Shown here piece by piece: positions 36,450-46,354 of a DNA stretch of 64,000 nucleotides (positions are counted from its first letter, which is position 1; each line of letters opens with the position of its first letter). The stretch comes from Paraburkholderia tropica (GTDB lineage: Bacteria; Pseudomonadota; Gammaproteobacteria; Burkholderiales; Burkholderiaceae). A model generated the notes under the pieces. That model searched no databases and was not told the origin of the DNA. It was given only the letters and a program-made list of their open reading frames with translations. The stretch covers positions 124,001-188,000 of the forward strand of contig NZ_FNZM01000008.1 in NCBI RefSeq assembly GCF_900109265.1, given 5' to 3'. A program made the position numbers and the translations under genes.

Positions 36450-37286
36450 TTACTTCGCGCCGCGCTTGTCGATGAAAGCCTGCACGCCGTCGAGCGCCGG
36501 GTCCGTCATCATGTTGCACGCCATGGTCTGCCCGGCGAGCTGATACGCGGCCTCGATGCCCATTTCGAGCTGCCGGTAGAACAGGCCCTTGCCCGCCGCC
36601 ACCACCTCGCGCGGCTTCGCACAGATGCTCGCGGCGAGCGCCGTCACCTCGGCGTCGAGCGCATCGGCGGGCACGACGCGGTTCACGAGCCCTTCACGCA
36701 GCGCCTTTTGCGCGTCGATGAACTCGCCCGTCATCAGCATTTCGAAGGCCGCCTTGCGCGACACGTTGCGCGTGAGCGGCACCGAAGGCGTCGAGCAGAA
36801 CAGCCCGAGATTGATGCCCGATACGGCAAAGCGCGCGGAATCGGCGGCCACGGCGAGATCGCACATCGCCACGAGCTGACAGCCCGCCGCGGTGGCCACG
36901 CCATGCACGCGCGCGATCACGGGCTGCGGCATCGTCTGGATCGCCAGCATCATCTTCGAGCAGCGCGCGAACAACTGCTTGTAGTAGTCGAGCGACGGCG
37001 CCGCGCGCATTTCCTTGAGGTCGTGACCTGCGCAGAACGCGCGCCCCGCCGCCGCGATCACCACCACGCGCGCGTCCGAGCGCGCGAGCACGGCGAGTTC
37101 GGTGTGCACGGCGTCGATCAGCGCTTCGGAAAGCGCATTGAACGCATCGGGACGATTGAGCGTGAGGCGCGCGACGCCCGGCACGCCATAAGCGTCGTGC
37201 GCGACCTCGACGAGCGGCGCATGTTCGAGCGAAGCCTTAGCGGCAGACGAAGACGACGACGACGACTCAACGGCAGCAGCACACAT
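36450..37286 (-). CDS. enoyl-CoA hydratase/isomerase family protein (ECHDC3-like)
   Basis: 278 residues from the ATG at 37286 (AGGAG ten bases upstream). Crotonase fold: LTLNRPDAFNALSEALIDA, the CoA/oxyanion loop AAGRAFCAGHDLKEM and ATAAGCQLVAMCDLAVA. In the second catalytic region, usually a Glu-bearing stretch, it reads INLGLFCSTPSVPLTRNV as in the ECHDC3 group, without the hydratase glutamates. Normal hydratase activity is doubtful. The N-terminus has a Ser homopolymer (SSSSSSS, about residues 9-15) encoded by a TCG/TCT run. Same strand and 39 bp upstream of it lies the HDAC-like gene. Confidence 0.87.
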   Translation of the reverse strand: MCAAAVESSSSSSSAAKASLEHAPLVEVAHDAYGVPGVARLTLNRPDAFNALSEALIDAVHTELAVLARSDARVVVIAAAGRAFCAGHDLKEMRAAPSLDYYKQLFARCSKMMLAIQTMPQPVIARVHGVATAAGCQLVAMCDLAVAADSARFAVSGINLGLFCSTPSVPLTRNVSRKAAFEMLMTGEFIDAQKALREGLVNRVVPADALDAEVTALAASICAKPREVVAAGKGLFYRQLEMGIEAAYQLAGQTMACNMMTDPALDGVQAFIDKRGAK

Positions 37287-37325
37287 GACGCGACACTCCT
37301 TCAAACGTTGAAGCGGTTGAGCGGA

Positions 37326-38252
37326 TCAGATGCCCGCCAGCACGCGCAGATGCGCCACGACGCTGCGCCCGAGCGCGGAGAGGTTGTAGCCGCCCTCGAG
37401 ACAACTCACGATGCGCCCCTTCGCGTGGCGGTTCGCGATATCGCAGATCTGTTCGGTGATCCACGCGTAATCGTCTTCGACAAGGCCCATATTGCCGAGA
37501 TCGTCTTCGCGGTGCGCATCGAAACCCGCCGAGACGAACACCATTTCCGGCTTGAATTCGTTCAGGCGAGGCAGCCACAGAATGTCGATCGCCTCGCGCA
37601 CTTCCATGCCCTTGGTGCGCGCCGCCATCGGCACGTTGACCATGTTGCGCGCCTGCTGGTCGGCGCCCGAAAACGGATAGAACGGATGCTGGAAGATGCT
37701 GCACATGAGCACGCGATCGTCGCCGGCGAACGCGGCCTCGGTGCCGTTGCCGTGGTGCACGTCGAAGTCGATGACGGCCACGCGCGACAGCCCATGCACG
37801 TCGAGCGCGTGACGCGCGGCCACAGCGACGTTGTTGAAGAAGCAAAAGCCCATCGCGCGCGCGGGTTCGGCATGATGGCCGGGCGGACGCACGCTGCAGA
37901 ACGCGTTCTCGTAGCGGCCGGCGAGCACGGCGTCGGTGGCCGCGACAGCGGCGCCCGCGGCGCGCAGCGCGGCCTGCCACGTGTGCGGATTCATCGAGGT
38001 GTCGGGGTCGATCGCCGCATAGCCTTCCTGCGGCGAGAGCGCGCGCAGATAGTCGATGTGCGCCTGCGTGTGCACGCGCAGCAGCGCCGATTCTTCAGCG
38101 AGCGGCGCGGAGGTGTCGTGCTCGATCAGCGACTCGATACGGCTCGCGATAAGCTGGTCTTCGATGGCCTGCAGGCGCGCGGGGCATTCGGGATGCCACT
38201 CGCCCATTTCGTGCAGCAGGCAGTCGGGATGGGAAAAAAAGCCGGTTGTCAT
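37326..38252 (-). CDS. histone deacetylase-family protein (acetoin/acetylpolyamine deacetylase-like)
   Basis: 308 residues from the ATG at 38252. Zinc-dependent amidohydrolase of the HDAC superfamily: RPPGHHAEPARAMGFCFFNN (active-site His pair), VIDFDVHHGNGTEAAF (zinc Asp and His), VFVSAGFDAHREDDLGNM (second zinc Asp) and CLEGGYNLSALG (Tyr). In bacteria the substrates are acetylated small molecules such as polyamines, or proteins. Forms a likely pair with the crotonase gene. Divergent from mltB. Confidence 0.93.
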   Translation of the reverse strand: MTTGFFSHPDCLLHEMGEWHPECPARLQAIEDQLIASRIESLIEHDTSAPLAEESALLRVHTQAHIDYLRALSPQEGYAAIDPDTSMNPHTWQAALRAAGAAVAATDAVLAGRYENAFCSVRPPGHHAEPARAMGFCFFNNVAVAARHALDVHGLSRVAVIDFDVHHGNGTEAAFAGDDRVLMCSIFQHPFYPFSGADQQARNMVNVPMAARTKGMEVREAIDILWLPRLNEFKPEMVFVSAGFDAHREDDLGNMGLVEDDYAWITEQICDIANRHAKGRIVSCLEGGYNLSALGRSVVAHLRVLAGI

Positions 38253-38580
38253 GTGTCGTGCTGGCCGCCACGCGCGCCGGGACGCACGCCGCGGGTCTCC
38301 TTCAGTCTTTCGTCGGGGTTCGCTGCGCGGGACTGCAAATCTTCCCAAACTTCGTGCGGCTTGTTGTGTGCCGCTTTACACCGTCTTCTACTTCGTGTGC
38401 TGCTTCGTACCTTACTTCGTGCCGCCGTGCTGCGCCCGCGACGTGCGCGGGCAGTCATCACGTTACCACAGCGCAACCGCGCCAACGCGCGCTCCCGGCA
38501 CGCCCAGGGCCGTTTCACGCAAGGTGCTCGGGTATACTGCCCGGGATTACGTTCTCTCCTGCCCCACCTACCCGCCTCCC
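38253..38580. other. intergenic region between the HDAC-like gene and mltB
   Basis: 328 bp of divergent promoter DNA. A TATACT hexamer at 38533-38538 is a plausible -10 element for mltB, with no good -35 at standard spacing. A stretch around 38390-38425 repeats CTTCGTG/TACTTCGTG three times. Open frames here lack ribosome-binding sites. Confidence 0.45.
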
Positions 38581-39861
38581 ATGACGCTCAAGTCCGCCCT
38601 GCCTGCTTGCCGCCACGTCCGCCTCACGTCTTTCGCCCTTGCACTGTGCGCCGCGTCGGCGTTCTGGGGCGGTGCGGCGCAGGCGCAGACGGCCTCGCCC
38701 GACGCGCTGAGCCCGCAGCACGCGCCGCTCACGCTCGCCCAGGCACAGCCGCAGACGCCGCCGCAAGGCCAGGCGCAGCCGCAAACGCAGCCGCAAGCCG
38801 CGTCGCAGGGGCAAACGTTTGAAGAGGAGATCATCCCGCAGCGCTACGCGAACAATCCGAATGTCGACACCTTCATCAACGACATGGTCGCGCGCTACGA
38901 CTTCAACAGCGACGCGCTGCACGCGTTGTTCGCGAGCGCGAGCTATTCGGCAACGGCCGTGAAGCTCGTCACGCCCTCGCCCACGCCGAGCGCGAAGAAC
39001 TGGCGCTCGTATCAGGCGCGCTTTCTCGATGCAGTACGCATCAACGCGGGCGTGCGTTTCTGGCGGGCGAATCAGGCCACGCTGCAGCGCGCCGCCGATC
39101 AGTTCGGCGTGCCGCCCGAGGTGATCGTCGGCATCATCGGCGTGGAAACGATTTATGGGCGCTACATGGGCAATTTCCGTGTGCTCGACGCGCTCACCAC
39201 GCTCGCCTTCGATTATCCGGATACGCCGAACCGCGCCGACCGCATGGCAACGTTCCGCAAGAATCTCGAGGACTATCTGGTCTGGACGCGCGACGCGCAG
39301 ATCGACCCGTCGTCGGTGCTCGGCTCTTACACGGGCGCGATCGGCATCCCGCAATTCCTGCCGAGCAGCATCGTGCAGTACGCCGTCGATTACGAGGGCA
39401 ACAACCATATCGATCTGCGCAACAGCACGCCGGACGCCATCGGCAGCGTTGCGAACTATCTGAAGCAGAACGGCTGGGAGCCGGGCCGTCCGGTGGTCTG
39501 GAAGATCGCGAAGGACGCGGGCAGTCTCGGCATCGCGCAGGCGGCCGCCGACGGCAAGCCGGAACCGCGCTGGCCGCTCGTGCAGCTGCTGCGCTCGGGC
39601 CTCGTGCTCAATGAGCCGAACATCGACATCGCTGCGGAAGGCGGCACGCCGGTCACCGTCATCGACCTGCCTACGCCCGGCCGTCCGACCGAGTACATGC
39701 TCGGCCTGAAGAACTTCTACGTGCTCACGCGCTACAACCGCAGCTTCTTCTACGCACTCGCGGTGTATCAGCTCGGCGAACGCGTGAAGGCGCAGATGCT
39801 CGCGACGCAGCCGAACGTAGGCACGGGTCCGGCGCTGAGCAACCCGAACGATACGCAGTAA
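38581..39861 (+). CDS. mltB: lytic murein transglycosylase B
   Basis: 426 residues. Cleaves the glycan strands of peptidoglycan to 1,6-anhydro products in the periplasm. Signal peptide ends near AAQAQT (~36). It is followed by a Gln/Pro-rich linker (PQTPPQGQAQPQTQPQ) that probably spans from the membrane. The SLT domain has the catalytic Glu in GIIGVETIYGRYMGNFRVLDAL, then GSYTGAIGIPQFLPSS and NYLKQNGWEPG. No lipobox Cys is seen, so it may be soluble rather than lipid-anchored. Confidence 0.94.
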   Translation: MTLKSALPACRHVRLTSFALALCAASAFWGGAAQAQTASPDALSPQHAPLTLAQAQPQTPPQGQAQPQTQPQAASQGQTFEEEIIPQRYANNPNVDTFINDMVARYDFNSDALHALFASASYSATAVKLVTPSPTPSAKNWRSYQARFLDAVRINAGVRFWRANQATLQRAADQFGVPPEVIVGIIGVETIYGRYMGNFRVLDALTTLAFDYPDTPNRADRMATFRKNLEDYLVWTRDAQIDPSSVLGSYTGAIGIPQFLPSSIVQYAVDYEGNNHIDLRNSTPDAIGSVANYLKQNGWEPGRPVVWKIAKDAGSLGIAQAAADGKPEPRWPLVQLLRSGLVLNEPNIDIAAEGGTPVTVIDLPTPGRPTEYMLGLKNFYVLTRYNRSFFYALAVYQLGERVKAQMLATQPNVGTGPALSNPNDTQ

Positions 39862-39892
39862 GCGTCGTACAGCACGGCGCAGCACAAAACAC

Positions 39893-39930
39893 AACGGGCG
39901 GCCTGTCGCAAACAGGCCGCCCGTTTTTCA
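39893..39930. terminator. terminator between mltB and cysM
   Basis: Fourteen-base arms (AACGGGCGGCCTGT / ACAGGCCGCCCGTT) with loop CGCAA and TTTTT on the plus strand, between convergent genes. Confidence 0.9.
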
Positions 39931-39962
39931 TTCTGCGCGCGCGGACCGCGCGGCGGATTTGC

Positions 39963-40865
39963 TTACGCCGGGAACACGCCCGTCGACAGATAACGGTCGC
40001 CGCGATCGCAGACGATGAACACAATCGTCGCGTTCTCAACCTGACGCGCGATGCGCATGGCCACTTCGCACGCGCCACCCGACGAAATGCCCGCGAAAAT
40101 ACCTTCGACCGAGGCAAGGCGGCGCGCCATGGCTTCCGCGGCGGCCTGGCTCACGTTCTCCACGCGGTCGACGCGGCTGCGGTCGAAAATCTTCGGCAGA
40201 TAGGCTTCGGGCCACTTGCGGATGCCCGGAATACGCGAGCCGTCTTCAGGCTGCGCGCCGACGATCTCGATCGCCGTGCTCTGTTCCTTCAGATACTGCG
40301 ACGTGCCCATGATGGTGCCCGTCGTACCCATCGACGAAACGAAATGCGTAATGCGCCCTTCCGTGTCGCGCCAGATTTCCGGGCCCGTGGTCTCGTAGTG
40401 CGCGAGCGGATTGTCCGGGTTCGCGAACTGGTCGAGGATGATGCCCTTGCCGTCGCGCTGCATCTGCTCGGCGAGATCGCGCGCGTATTCCATGCCGCCC
40501 TTGACCGGCGTCAACAGGATTTCCGCGCCGTAGGCGGCCATGCTCTGACGGCGCTCGACCGAGAGATCCTCGGGCATGATCAGCACCATCTTGTAGCCGC
40601 GGATTGCCGCCGCCATGGCGAGCGCAATACCGGTATTGCCGCTCGTGGCTTCGATCAGCGTATCGCCGGGTTTGATGCGGCCGCGTTCCTCGGCCTTGCG
40701 GATCATGGACAGCGCCGGGCGGTCCTTCACCGAACCCGCCGGATTGTTGCCTTCCAGCTTCGCCAGCACGACGTTGTTGCGGGCGCGAATTTCATCGTCC
40801 GGGAGACGAACGAGCTGCACGAGCGGCGTGTTGCCGATCGTGTCTTCAATAGTCTTGTAGGGCAT
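39963..40865 (-). CDS. cysM: cysteine synthase B (O-acetylserine sulfhydrylase)
   Basis: 300 residues from the ATG at 40865; upstream extension to 40937 is unsupported. PLP enzyme with the Schiff-base Lys in NPAGSVKDRPALSMI, the acetate/substrate loop TSGNTGIALAMAAA and the phosphate-binding GTTGTIMGTSQYLKE. The length and the ALSMI and PEAYLPKIF segments favour CysM over CysK. Confidence 0.95.
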   Translation of the reverse strand: MPYKTIEDTIGNTPLVQLVRLPDDEIRARNNVVLAKLEGNNPAGSVKDRPALSMIRKAEERGRIKPGDTLIEATSGNTGIALAMAAAIRGYKMVLIMPEDLSVERRQSMAAYGAEILLTPVKGGMEYARDLAEQMQRDGKGIILDQFANPDNPLAHYETTGPEIWRDTEGRITHFVSSMGTTGTIMGTSQYLKEQSTAIEIVGAQPEDGSRIPGIRKWPEAYLPKIFDRSRVDRVENVSQAAAEAMARRLASVEGIFAGISSGGACEVAMRIARQVENATIVFIVCDRGDRYLSTGVFPA

Positions 40866-41010
40866 AGTGAATAGTGAGGCGCAATGACGTGCGATTGTGC
40901 GAATACGTGATCGTTCGATTCTAAACCACGCGGCCAACCCTCGCCGACTAGCCCTGACATCGGTGGGGATGGAAAAAGTGGGGATTCAGTGAGGATTCGG
41001 GCGGCGCTGC

Positions 41011-41036
41011 AAAAAGCCCGCGGCGCAAGCCGCGGG
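41011..41036 (-). terminator. terminator after the ComEA-like gene
   Basis: CCCGCGGC-GCAA-GCCGCGGG hairpin, with CTTTTTG downstream on the minus strand. It lies in the 285-bp gap (40866-41150) between cysM and the ComEA-like gene, which otherwise shows nothing. Confidence 0.75.
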
Positions 41037-41150
41037 TCAATGTCGCCGAAGCGACACCTGAAGGAACCGCTCATCCCTGTTCTGCGAAGTCGCGCACGCC
41101 GTTGCACGCCGGCTCGGGCGCACGCGAATCTACGCTGCGCCAGCGTGGCC

Positions 41151-41522
41151 CTACTTCTTGACGGCGACGGTGGCCGGCTGCGGTGCGGCGGTCTTGCCCT
41201 GCGCGTTCGGTGCGTTCTGCGCACCCTTCGCGCCTTGCGCCGCAACGGCAGCCTGCCCGCTTGCGGGACCGACCGACAATCCTTCGGCCTGCAAACGTTC
41301 GACGGTATGGCCGCCCAGCCCCTTCACGCGCTTGCCGAGATCGGACGCGTCCTTGAACGGACCGTGCGCGCCGCGCTCGTCGAGAATGGCCTTGGCCCGC
41401 GCGGGACCGATGCCCTTGATGCCGCGCAGCGCGTCTTCATTGGCGGTGTTGACGTCCACGGCCGCGAAGGCCTGACCGAACGCGGCGACGAGCGCGACCG
41501 CGGCGAGAAGCTTCTTGAACAT
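41151..41522 (-). CDS. ComEA-type helix-hairpin-helix protein
   Basis: 123 residues. Signal peptide (MFKKLLAAVALVAAFGQAFA), then the ComEA repeat VDVNTANEDALRGIKGIGPARAKAILDER and a second hairpin LGKRVKGLGGHTVERLQAEGL, which bind DNA non-specifically. A Gln/Ala-rich tail follows. A periplasmic DNA-binding role in natural transformation is typical, but short free-standing members are also common in bacteria not known to be competent. Confidence 0.9.
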   Translation of the reverse strand: MFKKLLAAVALVAAFGQAFAAVDVNTANEDALRGIKGIGPARAKAILDERGAHGPFKDASDLGKRVKGLGGHTVERLQAEGLSVGPASGQAAVAAQGAKGAQNAPNAQGKTAAPQPATVAVKK

Positions 41523-41598
41523 GCTGGATCTCCCTTGTGCCGTCGCCGGCGACCATCGCCGGCGAGGAGAGTCCAGTTTAGGGAGCAACGATCGCGCG

Positions 41599-42591
41599 TT
41601 ACACCTGGCCAGACAGCCAACGTACGTAACGATCGACACCCTCTTGCACCGTCAGGAACGGCGCGTCGTAGCCCGCTGCGCGCAGCTTCGACTGATCGGC
41701 CTGCGTGAAGCACTGATACTTGCCGCGCAGCGCGTCCGGGAACGGAATGTACTCGATCAGCCCTTCCTTCACCTGCTCCGCGAGCGTGAGCGCCGGCTTG
41801 CCTTCGAGCGCGCGCAGCGTGTTCACCACGCTCGTCGCGATGTCGTTGAACGGTTGCGCGCGGCCGCTGCCCAGATTGAAGATGCCGCTCTTTTCCGGAT
41901 GATCGAAGAAGAACAGGTTCACCTTCACCACGTCCTCCACCGACACGAAATCGCGCGTCTGCTCGCCCGGCGCGTAGCCGTTGTACTCGCCGAACAGCTT
42001 CACGCGGCCTTCGGCGCGGAACTGGTTGAAGTTGTGGAACGCCACCGACGCCATGCGCGCCTTGTGCGTCTCGCGCTGGCCGTACACGTTGAAGTAGCGG
42101 AAGCCCGCGATCTGGCTTTGCGCCTTCGGCAGCACGCGGCGGATCACCTGGTCGAACAGGAACTTCGAATAGCCGTACACGTTGAGCGGCGCTTCCACGT
42201 CGCGCTCTTCGACGAAGCGGCTCGAACCGCCGTAAATCGCCGCCGACGACGCATACAGAAACTGCGCGCCCTGCGCGAGACACGCGTCGAGCACCGCGCG
42301 GCTGTAGCGGAAGTTGTTGTCCATCATGTAGCGGCCGTCGGTTTCCATCGTGTCCGAACAGGCGCCTTCATGGAACACCGCGCGCACCTTGCCGAACTCG
42401 CCGCGCGCGAAGCGCTCGACGAACTCGGTCTTGTCGATGTAGTCGTCGATTTCGCAGTCGACGAGATTCTTGAACTTGTCGGCGCGCGTGAGGTTATCGA
42501 CGGCAATGATGCGATCTTCGCCGCGTTCGTTGAGCGCCTTGACGATGTTGCTGCCGATAAAGCCGGCCGCGCCGGTGACGATGAGGGTCAT
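41599..42591 (-). CDS. hldD: ADP-L-glycero-D-manno-heptose 6-epimerase
   Basis: 330 residues. Final step in activated heptose synthesis for the LPS inner core. Rossmann [14 protein letters not shown], catalytic [10 protein letters not shown] (Tyr-x3-Lys) and [20 protein letters not shown]. An NADP-dependent extended short-chain dehydrogenase/reductase. Follows the heptose kinase gene. Confidence 0.97.
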   Translation of the reverse strand: MTLIVTGAAGFIGSNIVKALNERGEDRIIAVDNLTRADKFKNLVDCEIDDYIDKTEFVERFARGEFGKVRAVFHEGACSDTMETDGRYMMDNNFRYSRAVLDACLAQGAQFLYASSAAIYGGSSRFVEERDVEAPLNVYGYSKFLFDQVIRRVLPKAQSQIAGFRYFNVYGQRETHKARMASVAFHNFNQFRAEGRVKLFGEYNGYAPGEQTRDFVSVEDVVKVNLFFFDHPEKSGIFNLGSGRAQPFNDIATSVVNTLRALEGKPALTLAEQVKEGLIEYIPFPDALRGKYQCFTQADQSKLRAAGYDAPFLTVQEGVDRYVRWLSGQV

Positions 42592-42697
42592 GGTAGTTCT
42601 GCGCAGAGGAGTTCACGCGGGACCGGCAAAACTCTCCGAAGCCGGCCCGGGGATGCGTCCGTCACGCGACAGCCTGGTGGCCGCCGCGCGCGGCACG

Positions 42698-43660
42698 TCA
42701 TTGAAAGAGTTCGTCGTAGTCGACGGTGGCCGTACCGAGCTTGCCGACCACGATACCGGCGGCGCGATTCGCGAGCGCGACGCCTTCGACGAGCGACAGG
42801 CCCGCGCCCAGCGAGACCGCGACGGTCGCGATGACGGTGTCGCCAGCGCCCGAGACATCATACACTTCGCGCGCGACAGCCGGCGCGTGCAGCACGCCCT
42901 CTTCGGAAAAGAGCGTCATACCCTCTTCCGAGCGCGTGAGCAGCAGCGCGTCGAACTGCAATTCGTGGCGCAGCTTCGTCACGCGCGCGAGCAGGTCGTC
43001 TTCCGACTTCCAGGTGCCGACCACTTCGCGCAGCTCCGCGCGATTCGGCGTGATCACGCTCGCGCCGCGATAGCGTTCCCAGTCGTCGCCCTTCGGATCG
43101 ACCAGCACCGATTTGCCCGCCGCGCGCGCAGTCGAGATCATCTGCGTGACGTGCGTGAGGCCGCCCTTCGCGTAATCCGACATCAGGATGACGTCGTGCG
43201 TCGGCAGCAGCGCGTCGAAGCGCGCGAGGCCCGCGAGCAGCGCCTCGTGCGCGGGCGTGTTTTCGAAGTCCACGCGCAGCAACTGCTGCTGGCGCGACAG
43301 CACGCGCAGCTTGATGGTGGTGGGCAGCGCGGGATCGCGTTCGAGATACGCGTTCACGTTGCTCTCGCCGAGCAGCGTGACGATGCGCTCGCCCGGCTCG
43401 TCGTGACCGACCACGCACAGCAGACCCGCCTGCGCGCCCAGCGCCGCAGCGTTGCGCGCGACGTTGGCCGCGCCGCCGAGACGGTCTTCCTGACGCTGCA
43501 CGTGTACGACCGGCACCGGCGCTTCCGGCGAAATGCGGTTGACGTCGCCGAACCAGTAACGGTCGAGCATCACGTCGCCGACCACGAGCACGCGCGAGCG
43601 CGCGAACTGCGCGCGCGGCACGGCCTGAACTTCGGGCGCGAGTGCCGCGCTGTCGGTCAT
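42698..43660 (-). CDS. hldA: D-glycero-beta-D-manno-heptose-7-phosphate kinase
   Basis: About 320 residues. PfkB-type kinase: VLVVGDVMLDRYWFGDVNRISPEAPVPVV, GGAANVARNAAALG and the anion hole/base DVSGAGDTVIATVA. Only the kinase half of the E. coli HldE fusion is present, so the adenylyltransferase (hldC) must be encoded elsewhere, as usual in Burkholderiaceae. The start at 43660 lies four bases after the ugd stop; an in-frame ATG at 43696 would overlap ugd, and the choice is uncertain. Confidence 0.94.
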   Translation of the reverse strand: MTDSAALAPEVQAVPRAQFARSRVLVVGDVMLDRYWFGDVNRISPEAPVPVVHVQRQEDRLGGAANVARNAAALGAQAGLLCVVGHDEPGERIVTLLGESNVNAYLERDPALPTTIKLRVLSRQQQLLRVDFENTPAHEALLAGLARFDALLPTHDVILMSDYAKGGLTHVTQMISTARAAGKSVLVDPKGDDWERYRGASVITPNRAELREVVGTWKSEDDLLARVTKLRHELQFDALLLTRSEEGMTLFSEEGVLHAPAVAREVYDVSGAGDTVIATVAVSLGAGLSLVEGVALANRAAGIVVGKLGTATVDYDELFQ

Positions 43661-43664
43661 GGCG

Positions 43665-45065
43665 TCAGACTGCGGCCGGGTTTGCGTGTTTGACATGGGG
43701 CCGCCCAATCGAGTGATAGTCGAAACCGAGCTCCGCCATCGCGTCGGGCTCGTACAGATTACGTCCGTCGAAGATGCGCGGAGTCTTCAACTGTTCCTTC
43801 AGGAATTCGAAGTCCGGCGCCTTGAACGCCGTCCATTCGGTGACGACCACGAGCGCGTCGGCGCCCGTCAGCGTGTCGTCCTGGCTCGCCGCGAAGGTCA
43901 GGCGCGCCTGCAGTTCGGGCGCGCTCGCCAGATCCAGCGCGAACACGCGGCGCGCTTCTTCCGTCGCGACCGGATCGTACGCCGAAACCGTCGCGCCACG
44001 GCGCAGCAACTCGGCGATCAGACGGCGGCTCGGCGCCTCGCGCATGTCGTCGGTGTTCGGCTTGAACGCGAGACCCCAGACCGCGAAATGCTTGTCCTTG
44101 AGGTCTTCGCCCAGCGACTGGACGATCTTGTTCACGAGCACGTCCTTCTGGCCGTCGTTGACGTCCTCGACCGCTTCGAGAATGCGCAGGTTCTGGCCCG
44201 ATTCCGCGGCCGTGCGGATCAGCGCCTGCACGTCCTTCGGGAAGCACGAGCCGCCGTAGCCGCAGCCGGCGTACAGGAAGTGATAGCCGATGCGCGGGTC
44301 CGAACCGATGCCGCGACGCACCGACTCGATGTCGGCGCCGACGCGATCGGCCAGATTCGCCATTTCGTTCATGAACGAAATGCGCGTGGCCAGCATCGCG
44401 TTGGCCGCGTACTTGGTGAATTCGGCCGAGCGCACGTCCATGTAGATCGTGCGTTCGTGATTGCGGTTGAACGGCGCGTAGAGGCGCTTGATCTTCTCGC
44501 GCGCGACTTCGCCGTTGGCGTCCTCGTCGATGCCGATGATGATGCGGTCCGGACGCATGAAGTCGTCCACGGCCGCGCCCTCTTTGAGGAATTCGGGGTT
44601 CGAGACCACCGAGAAGCGCTGCGCGTCGCTCGCGCCGAGGCCGCGTTTGGCGAGCTCTTCGGCGATCACGGCCTGCACGCGCTGCGCCGTGCCGACGGGG
44701 ACCGTCGACTTGTCGACGATCACCTTGAAGCCGGTCATGTGGCGGCCGATGCTGCGGGCCGCTTCGAGCACGTATTGCAGGTCCGCCGAGCCGTCTTCGT
44801 CGGGCGGCGTGCCGACGGCGATGAACTGCACTTCGCCGTGCTCGACGCTCGCGGCGACGTCGGTGGAAAACGTGATGCGGCGCGCCTTGCGGTTACGCTG
44901 GATAAGCTCGAGCAGACCCGGCTCGTGGATCGGCACGCCGCCGTTGTTCAGGATGTCGATCTTGCGCGGATCGACGTCGAGGCAGAACACGTCGTGACCG
45001 ATTTCGGCAAGGCACGCCCCGGTGACGAGGCCAACATAGCCGGTACCGATAATGGTGATTTTCAT
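43665..45065 (-). CDS. ugd: UDP-glucose 6-dehydrogenase
   Basis: 466 residues. Oxidises UDP-glucose to UDP-glucuronate for LPS (including aminoarabinose) and capsule or exopolysaccharide. NAD-binding [23 protein letters not shown], catalytic Cys in [16 protein letters not shown] and the C-terminal domain [28 protein letters not shown]. Lies in an LPS-assembly gene block with lapAB and hldAD. Confidence 0.96.
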   Translation of the reverse strand: MKITIIGTGYVGLVTGACLAEIGHDVFCLDVDPRKIDILNNGGVPIHEPGLLELIQRNRKARRITFSTDVAASVEHGEVQFIAVGTPPDEDGSADLQYVLEAARSIGRHMTGFKVIVDKSTVPVGTAQRVQAVIAEELAKRGLGASDAQRFSVVSNPEFLKEGAAVDDFMRPDRIIIGIDEDANGEVAREKIKRLYAPFNRNHERTIYMDVRSAEFTKYAANAMLATRISFMNEMANLADRVGADIESVRRGIGSDPRIGYHFLYAGCGYGGSCFPKDVQALIRTAAESGQNLRILEAVEDVNDGQKDVLVNKIVQSLGEDLKDKHFAVWGLAFKPNTDDMREAPSRRLIAELLRRGATVSAYDPVATEEARRVFALDLASAPELQARLTFAASQDDTLTGADALVVVTEWTAFKAPDFEFLKEQLKTPRIFDGRNLYEPDAMAELGFDYHSIGRPHVKHANPAAV

Positions 45066-45116
45066 ACGCGCTCCGGTAACAGATTCGGATTGAGGTAATG
45101 CGTGCGCGGCGGCGCG

Positions 45117-46292
45117 TCAGCTGGAAGCCGGAATTGGCTCGACGCGGCGCGGCGCGTAGGTTTCCCACCCGCTGCAGCCAGGGCACTGCCAGTAGAACAG
45201 GCGCGCCCGGAAGCCGCAGTTCTGGCAGGTGTAGCGCGGCAGGTTCTTGGTGCGCTGCTGGATCAGCTTGCGCATGAGTTCGAGTTCGCTGCGGCGCGGC
45301 TCTTCGGCCGCCGCCTGTTGCGCTTCGAGCAGACGCGTCATGCCGGCGAGATTCGGCGACTTCTGCATCTGCGTGCGCGCGAGCGTGTGCGCCGCTTCGG
45401 GACCGCTCAGCTCCGACACATATTTATAGGCCACATCGAGCAGATCGTTCGACGAATGGCGGTCGACCCACTCCGTGAGCAACTGCGCGCCGTCGTGCGC
45501 GCGGCCGAGCGCCTCGTAGCCCTTCATGACCTTTTCGGCGACGAGCGGCAGATAGGCGGGATTCTGCGCCTCGACGCGCTGCCACTGCGCGAGCGCCGAC
45601 TCCCAGTTGCCGCTGGCCGCATCGACATCGCCCGCGAGAATGGTCGCGCGCACGTTGTGCTCGTTCGCCTTGAGCGCAAGGCCGAGCTGACGGCGTGCTT
45701 CGTCGGGCTTCTTCTGCTGCAGCGCTTCCTGCGCGAGTTCGCAATGGAACTGCGCGATCTCAACATCGAGCGACGGCGTGCCCATCGTTTCGAGGTGGCG
45801 CGCGGTGTCGATCGAGCGGTTCCAGTCCTTCTCGATCTCGTAGATCGTCAGCAGCGCGCGCTGTGCGCCCTGCGCGTAGTCGCCCGACTTGAGCGTGCTG
45901 AAGGTTTCCTCGGCGCGATCGAGCATGCCGGCCTTCAGGAAGTCCTGACCCAGCTCATAAAGCGCGTGATCGCGCTCGTTCACGGGCAGGTCGGCGCGCG
46001 ACAGCAGGTTCTGATGCACGCGGATCGCCCGGTCGGTTTCGCCGCGGCGGCGGAACAGGTTACCAAGCGCGAAGTGCAGTTCGACCGTTTCCGGATCGAG
46101 CTTGGCGACTTCGATGAACGCGTCGATGGCCTTGTCGGGCTGCTCGTTGAGCAGGAAATTCAGGCCGCGGAAATACGAGCGCGGCAGGTTGGCGCTTTCG
46201 GACAGCAGCGCCTTGAGGTCGTAGCGCGACGCCATCCAGCCGAGTGCGAAAGCCACGGGAATGACGAGGAGCCACCAGAAATCGAGATCCAT
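45117..46292 (-). CDS. lapB: lipopolysaccharide assembly protein LapB (YciM)
   Basis: 391 residues. N-terminal membrane anchor (DFWWLLVIPVAFALGWMASRYD), a series of TPR repeats (e.g. AIDAFIEVAKLDPETVELHFALGNLFRRRGE) and a C-terminal rubredoxin-like metal site (CQNCGFRARLFYWQCPGCSGW). In E. coli LapB promotes FtsH degradation of LpxC and so limits LPS synthesis. Next to lapA, as expected. Confidence 0.95.
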   Translation of the reverse strand: MDLDFWWLLVIPVAFALGWMASRYDLKALLSESANLPRSYFRGLNFLLNEQPDKAIDAFIEVAKLDPETVELHFALGNLFRRRGETDRAIRVHQNLLSRADLPVNERDHALYELGQDFLKAGMLDRAEETFSTLKSGDYAQGAQRALLTIYEIEKDWNRSIDTARHLETMGTPSLDVEIAQFHCELAQEALQQKKPDEARRQLGLALKANEHNVRATILAGDVDAASGNWESALAQWQRVEAQNPAYLPLVAEKVMKGYEALGRAHDGAQLLTEWVDRHSSNDLLDVAYKYVSELSGPEAAHTLARTQMQKSPNLAGMTRLLEAQQAAAEEPRRSELELMRKLIQQRTKNLPRYTCQNCGFRARLFYWQCPGCSGWETYAPRRVEPIPASS

Positions 46293-46354
46293 GCGAGCGA
46301 TGGTGAGAGGTAATCAAGCCGCGCGCCCGGACGGACGCCCGGCGGCAAGTCGAA

